From NCBI GenBank assembly GCA_035644215.1, contig DASQPA010000555.1:1-9369 (forward strand): a DNA stretch of 9,369 bases, read 5' to 3'. Made by a program: the position numbers and the translations under genes. The notes under the pieces are model-generated. The model worked only from the letters and a program-made list of their open reading frames with translations, did not search any database and had not been told where the DNA came from. This document shows positions 6,564 through 9,369 of the stretch, piece by piece (the stretch's first letter is position 1; each line of letters starts with the position of its first letter). The DNA is from DASQPA01 sp035644215. Its GTDB lineage: Bacteria; Acidobacteriota; Thermoanaerobaculia; Multivoradales; UBA5704.

Positions 6564-7745
6564 TCACCGCAGCAGATCGCACAACCACGGCCCCAGCACC
6601 CGCGCCCCCACCCGGTGCCCTTCGGCGTTCCAGTGCCCCTCCCCAGGCTTGGTGTTGGGGAAGCCGTGGAGGAAGCGGCCGGTTCTGGCGGCATAGTCGG
6701 CGAGGGGCGGGGCGAGGTTGAGGACCGGGATGCCGGCGGCCGCGCCGGCTTGCTGGATCCGCTCGTCGGGGTAGAAGAGGTCGGCGATCCCCAGCTGATG
6801 AGCGAACTGCTGACGCTTCTTCAGATCGGGGTGGACCTGGATGCCGTCAGTCAGGGTGACGACGGCGAAGCGCGCCCCGTGCGCCTTCACCTCTTCCCCC
6901 ATCTGGCGGAGCATCGCCTCGGTCACCTCCCAGGCCGCCCGCCAGTCGGCGTTGCCGGGCGGGGAGTAGACGGCGTTGTCGAGACCCAGCTCCTCGATGA
7001 CCTGCGTCGTCACCCGCTTCGCCTTGTAGGCCCCCACCAGGTTGTCGGCGGCGGTCTTCGCCATCTTGCCGACCTGGAGGACGGCCGAACGGTTGAAGGC
7101 GGCGTAGAGGAGGCGGGCGGCGGCGGTCTGCCGCGCCCGGTAGCCGGGGGAGGTGCGGAAAGCGTCGTCCAGGGCGAGGCGGCCGCCCTGGAGCACGAAG
7201 TAGGGGCGCAGCGGGTCCTGCTCCAGGGGACGGTAGTTGTTGCGCACGTCGTTGCCGGTGTAGAAGGCGAGGAGGACGAGGTCCGGGTGGTACTTCCACA
7301 CCCGGGTGCGCAGGGCGAGCAGCTCCTGCGCCGTGCCGTAGCCGGAGACCCCGAAGTTGAGAGTCTCGACCTTGCGATGGGCCAGCGTGGGACAGCTGCG
7401 CAGCTCCGCCGGCAGGAGCGCCCAGAAGGTCGCCTCGACCGGCACCTGGAGGGCCTCGGTGCAGGAGTCGCCCAAAACCGCGATGCGGAGAGTGCCGGGC
7501 GGCTTCTCCAGAGGATGGGGGAGGTCCCTCTCGCCGTCCGCGTTGATGCGGATGAAGGCGTTCCCCTCCTTCTTCCACCACCCCGAAGCGCCGGGGGTGA
7601 GCCCCCAGCCGAGATCCGGGTCGGGGCGGTAGAAGTTGGGATTGGAGATCCCCGCGATCCGCAGCGCCACCTCGGCCAGCCCCAGGGTCAGGGCGACCGA
7701 GACCAGGAGCAGGGCCAGCCGGCCGAGGCGGGAGCGGGCGGCCAA
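6564..7745 (-). CDS. Membrane-anchored SGNH/GDSL hydrolase-family protein
   Basis: This 393-aa protein has one N-terminal hydrophobic helix (LALLLVSVALTLGLAEVAL, about 10-28), which probably anchors it with the enzyme domain in the periplasm. SGNH blocks are visible: block I VLGDSCTEAL with nucleophile S94, block II NFGVSGYG (130-137), block III YTGNDVRNN with N165, and block V GEGHWNAEGH with H371. The residue two before the His, usually Asp in DGHWN-type members, is Glu here. Such proteins are esterases, acetyltransferase-like or deacetylases acting on glycans or lipids. The start is TTG at 7745: TAGGAG on the minus strand (7756-7751) is 5 nt away and shares bases with the DUF5989 stop, which indicates translational coupling. 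The company of a carbamoyltransferase suggests a role in decorating or trimming the same product. Confidence 0.88.
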   Translation of the reverse strand: MAARSRLGRLALLLVSVALTLGLAEVALRIAGISNPNFYRPDPDLGWGLTPGASGWWKKEGNAFIRINADGERDLPHPLEKPPGTLRIAVLGDSCTEALQVPVEATFWALLPAELRSCPTLAHRKVETLNFGVSGYGTAQELLALRTRVWKYHPDLVLLAFYTGNDVRNNYRPLEQDPLRPYFVLQGGRLALDDAFRTSPGYRARQTAAARLLYAAFNRSAVLQVGKMAKTAADNLVGAYKAKRVTTQVIEELGLDNAVYSPPGNADWRAAWEVTEAMLRQMGEEVKAHGARFAVVTLTDGIQVHPDLKKRQQFAHQLGIADLFYPDERIQQAGAAAGIPVLNLAPPLADYAARTGRFLHGFPNTKPGEGHWNAEGHRVGARVLGPWLCDLLR

Positions 7746-7753
7746 ACCCGCTC

Positions 7754-7918
7754 CTAGAACAGCGTGTAGATGAACGGCGCGGTCGCCTGACTGGTGACCA
7801 CGAGGAGGATCACCAGGCCGAGGATCAGCACGAAGGGCACGATCCAGTAGACCTTGTTGTGCTTGGCGAAATCCCAGATCTGCCCCAGCATGGAGCCCAC
7901 ATAGCCGAGCCTGCGCAT
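7754..7918 (-). CDS. DUF5989-type small membrane protein (54 aa)
   Basis: This is a small protein with one membrane helix. The start ATG (7918-7916) has an excellent SD, AAGGAG, seven bases upstream (7931-7926), so I prefer it to the longer open frame reaching 8008. The extra 30 residues of that frame are Arg/Lys/Pro-rich and come from palindromic repeat DNA. The amphipathic start (MLGQIWDFAKHNKVYWIVPF, about 10-29) leads into a strongly hydrophobic segment (VLILGLVILLVVTS, about 30-43) and ends TAPFIYTLF. This matches my memory of DUF5989 proteins, which are about 50 aa and usually sit beside carbamoyltransferase, SxtJ-like and SGNH genes; their function is unknown. It may act as a membrane partner or anchor for the carbamoyltransferase system. 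The gene is coupled to SGNH 8 bp downstream. Confidence 0.85.
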   Translation of the reverse strand: MRRLGYVGSMLGQIWDFAKHNKVYWIVPFVLILGLVILLVVTSQATAPFIYTLF

Positions 7919-8031
7919 AGAAACTCTCCTTCTGATGACCTTCCTGACGAAACTCTTTCTTCCTTCTTTTCGCCCCGAAGGGGCGGGGGTCGGTAGCCTC
8001 GGGCGCAAGCCCCAGGTCAGGAGAGTTTCCA
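7918..8031 (-). promoter_or_regulatory. Possible SD-sequestering long-range hairpin before DUF5989 gene
   Basis: On the minus-strand transcript, bases 8031-8019 (UGGAAACUCUCCU) can pair with 7930-7918 (AGGAGAGUUUCUA) without interruption: twelve Watson-Crick pairs and one G-U. The second arm contains most of the AAGGAG SD and the A of the start codon, so the fold would block ribosome access. The 88-nt loop holds a compact GAA/TTC-type hairpin (7971-7985). No known riboswitch or RNA thermometer family is recognised. It only matters if transcription starts above 8031. Confidence 0.4.
7971..7985. repeat. Short GC palindrome with GAA loop
   Basis: CGCCCC (7971-7976), GAA, GGGGCG (7980-7985): a perfect 6-bp stem with a 3-nt loop. 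The same core appears at 8084-8096 and 8151-8163 in the opposite orientation, and as a variant at 8042-8054. It lies just upstream of the DUF5989 SD region. No U-run follows on either strand (AAAAG follows on the minus strand), so it is not an intrinsic terminator. Confidence 0.7.
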
Positions 8032-8143
8032 GAAATCGAGAGCCCTGAAAGGGCGGCGGTAGCTCTGACGCCGAACTACCGTCGCCCCTTCGGGGCTATC
8101 CTTTTTCCTTCCTCTCTACCTGGGGCTTGCGCCCCAGGCTACC
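7992..8143. repeat. 26-nt inverted repeat pair flanking the hairpin cluster
   Basis: The arm at 7992-8017 (GGTAGCCTCGGGCGCAAGCC and 6 more bases) matches the reverse complement of 8118-8143 at 25 of 26 positions. The right arm is itself a palindrome: CCTGGGGC (8119-8126), TTGC, GCCCCAGG (8131-8138). The left arm has the same shape with one mismatch. Elements of this kind (GCCCCAGG and GCCCCGAAGGGGC cores in pairs between genes) look like REP-type intergenic repeats. No transposase or target-site duplication is apparent. Confidence 0.65.
8041..8097. repeat. Imperfect 22-nt inverted repeat with nested hairpins
   Basis: Bases 8041-8062 match the reverse complement of 8076-8097 at 19 of 22 positions around a 13-nt loop. 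Each arm folds on its own: GCCCT-GAA-AGGGC (8042-8054) and GCCCC-TTC-GGGGC (8084-8096). The two GA-loop hairpins differ by compensating changes (T/A against C/G in the stem), so stem pairing is preserved within each arm. It lies at the centre of the gap between the carbamoyltransferase and DUF5989 genes. Confidence 0.65.
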
Positions 8144-8150
8144 CACCTTC

Positions 8151-8163
8151 GCCCCTTCGGGGC
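8151..8163. repeat. Short GC palindrome with TTC loop
   Basis: GCCCC (8151-8155), TTC, GGGGC (8159-8163): a third exact copy of the hairpin core seen at 8084-8096, with the same preceding C and following T. It adjoins the right arm of the larger inverted repeat. Confidence 0.65.
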
Positions 8164-8166
8164 TGG

Positions 8167-8189
8167 AAAAACACCGCGGCCGGAGCCGC
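8167..8189 (-). terminator. Possible intrinsic terminator after the carbamoyltransferase gene
   Basis: On the minus strand, 6 bases after the TAG at 8198-8196, a GCGGC-TCCG-GCCGC hairpin (8189-8176) is followed after four bases by TTTTT (8171-8167). The stem is short (5 bp) but all G-C. The four-base gap before the T-run weakens the call. If it works, the DUF5989-SGNH-VWFA-maf series would need its own promoter or readthrough. Confidence 0.38.
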
Positions 8190-8195
8190 CGAAGC

Positions 8196-9369
8196 CTAGT
8201 CCAGCTTGTACTCTTGCCGCCAGTCCTGCCTGTCCTCGAGCTGCGGCTGCGCCTTCTTGTCGACGAGGAAGGGGCCGAGCACCAGGTAGTCCATCTCGGT
8301 CCGCATGAAACAGCGGTAGGCGTCCTCCGGGGTGCAGACGATCGGCTCGCCGCGCACGTTGAAGCTGGTGTTGACGATCACCCCGTAGCCGGTCAGGCGC
8401 TCGAACTCGGAGATCAACGCGTGGTAGCGCGGGTTCTCCTCGCGCGACACGGTCTGGATGCGGGCCGAATAGTCGACGTGGGTGATCGCCGGGACGTCCG
8501 ACCGCGGCCGGTTCACCCACTCGACGAGCGGCAGGTTCTCCTCGTCCCCCTGCTTCGCCACCCGCCGCTTCTCGACCACGTCGGCCACCAGCAGCATGTA
8601 GGGGGAGGGGCGGTCGAGCTCGAAGTAGTCGGACACCCGCTCCTCGAGGACGCTGGGAGCGAACGGCCGGAAGCTCTCCCGGTACTTGATCTTCAAATTC
8701 ATCACCGACTGCATCTTGGGGGAGCGGGCGTCGCCGACGATCGAGCGGTTCCCCAGGGCGCGCGGCCCGAACTCCATCCGCCCGTGGCAGAGGCCCACCA
8801 CGTTCTCCGAGGCGATGATCTGCGCGATCCGCGGCGCCCAGTCGGCGTCGGCCAATTCCTCGTAGGGGAATCCCTTGGCGTCCAGGAAGGCGCGGATCTG
8901 CTCCCGGCTGAACTCGGGACCCAGGTAGGCGCCGCGCATGGCGTCGCGACCGGGGTGGCCGGGATCGCCGGCATTCCCCGTGGCCACCGTGCGCGGCTTC
9001 CCCAGCGCGTTGTGCCAGTAGGCGAGCGGCGCCCCCAGCGCCCCGCCGGCGTCGCCCGCCGCGGGCTGAATCCAGAGGTCGTCGAAAATCCCGGCGCGCA
9101 GGAGAATGCCGTTGGCCACGCAGTTGAGCGCCACACCGCCGGCCAGGCAGAGGTATTTCTTCCCGGTCAGCTCGCGAGCGTGGCGGGCGAGCTTCAAGAC
9201 GATCTCCTCGGTCACCTCCTGGATCGATCGCGCGAGGTCCATCTCCCGCCGGCCGATGGGCGACTCCGGCTCCCGCGGCGGTCCGCCGAAGAGGTCGGCG
9301 AAGCGGCCGTTGGTCATCGCCAGGCCGTCCATGTAGCCGAAGTAGTCCATGTTGAGCCGGAAGGAGCCG
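8196..9369 (-). CDS. O-carbamoyltransferase (NodU/CmcH/TobZ family), C-terminal part
   Basis: The visible 390 residues are the C-terminal two-thirds of a carbamoyltransferase; the frame continues off the right edge (GSFRLN precedes the ATG at 9350, which is internal). Family members run about 570-620 aa. They use carbamoyl phosphate and ATP to form carbamoyl-adenylate, then move the carbamoyl group to a hydroxyl of a sugar or natural product. Counting from that Met, the end of the Kae1-like N-terminal domain is seen as LCLAGGVALNCVANG (67-81) and AAGDAGGALGA (97-107). The YrdC-like domain carries HGRMEFGPRALGNRSIVGDA (189-208), KYRESFRPFAPSV (222-234) and NTSFNVRGEPIV (327-338). All expected core motifs are intact. 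The metal-binding His residues of the N-terminus are outside the window. It heads the cassette with DUF5989 and SGNH genes, whose products are membrane-associated, so the target is probably an envelope or exported molecule. Confidence 0.92.
   Translation of the reverse strand, partial: GSFRLNMDYFGYMDGLAMTNGRFADLFGGPPREPESPIGRREMDLARSIQEVTEEIVLKLARHARELTGKKYLCLAGGVALNCVANGILLRAGIFDDLWIQPAAGDAGGALGAPLAYWHNALGKPRTVATGNAGDPGHPGRDAMRGAYLGPEFSREQIRAFLDAKGFPYEELADADWAPRIAQIIASENVVGLCHGRMEFGPRALGNRSIVGDARSPKMQSVMNLKIKYRESFRPFAPSVLEERVSDYFELDRPSPYMLLVADVVEKRRVAKQGDEENLPLVEWVNRPRSDVPAITHVDYSARIQTVSREENPRYHALISEFERLTGYGVIVNTSFNVRGEPIVCTPEDAYRCFMRTEMDYLVLGPFLVDKKAQPQLEDRQDWRQEYKLD

Noticed and set aside
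4999..6696. 565-aa plus-strand open frame
   Set aside because: It is antisense to the VWFA gene, is full of Arg/Gly/Glu/Leu low-complexity sequence and shows no domain; long antisense frames are common at this GC content.
6483..7757. 424-aa plus-strand open frame
   Set aside because: It mirrors the SGNH gene on the opposite strand, where the catalytic motifs are found; its own translation is compositionally biased and featureless.
7919..8008. 30-residue N-terminal extension of the DUF5989 protein
   Set aside because: It is encoded by palindromic repeat DNA and is basic and Pro-rich; the SD at 7931-7926 supports the start at 7918.
8084..8105. Hairpin followed by TTTTT on the plus strand, terminator-like
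   Set aside because: No plus-strand gene lies upstream to be terminated, and five bases separate stem and T-run; it is better read as one of the repeat hairpins.
7919..8195. CRISPR array or tRNA in the repeat-rich gap
   Set aside because: The repeats are inverted and unevenly spaced, with no direct repeat-spacer pattern; no cloverleaf or TTCGA-type T-loop is present.

Overview
The window is GC-rich (by eye roughly two-thirds G+C) and densely coded. It carries ten complete or nearly complete bacterial genes plus two genes cut by the window edges. The best taxonomic hint is the 865-aa protein, which joins a GWxTD-like region to a C-terminal VWFA domain of the type typical of Acidobacteriota. 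With the base composition and the REP-like intergenic palindromes, this suggests an Acidobacteriota-like soil or sediment bacterium. That assignment is inference; no marker gene settles it.

Left part (1-3880), mostly housekeeping. The end of a macrodomain gene (+) meets, across a hairpin, a minus-strand pair: a KDPG-aldolase-family gene (eda-like) and, one base after its stop, an unrecognised 139-aa all-beta protein. Divergent from the aldolase is a short sigma-70 family (ECF-like) factor with no visible anti-sigma gene. Its 3' end overlaps the 3' end of trmJ (tRNA Nm32 methyltransferase, -). Divergent from trmJ is an unrecognised 102-aa protein with a good -35 box and a palindrome over its -10 region. 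Its 3' end overlaps that of maf (-).

Right part (3239-9369), one long minus-strand series read right to left: O-carbamoyltransferase (C-terminal two-thirds visible), a 277-bp palindrome-rich gap, a 54-aa DUF5989-type membrane protein, an SGNH/GDSL esterase-like protein with an N-terminal membrane anchor, the GWxTD-like/Ig/VWFA secreted protein, and maf. DUF5989 and SGNH look translationally coupled, since the Shine-Dalgarno (SD) site of SGNH overlaps the DUF5989 stop codon. Carbamoyltransferase + DUF5989 + SGNH hydrolase looks like a recurring small-molecule or glycan decoration cassette whose substrate I cannot name.

The most unusual non-coding element is the gap at 7919-8195. It holds at least four GAA/TTC-loop hairpins, a 26-nt inverted repeat with arms about 100 bp apart, and a 13-pair complementarity that could hide the SD site and the first base of the start codon of the DUF5989 gene. 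I see no tRNA, rRNA, CRISPR array, transposase or phage gene.
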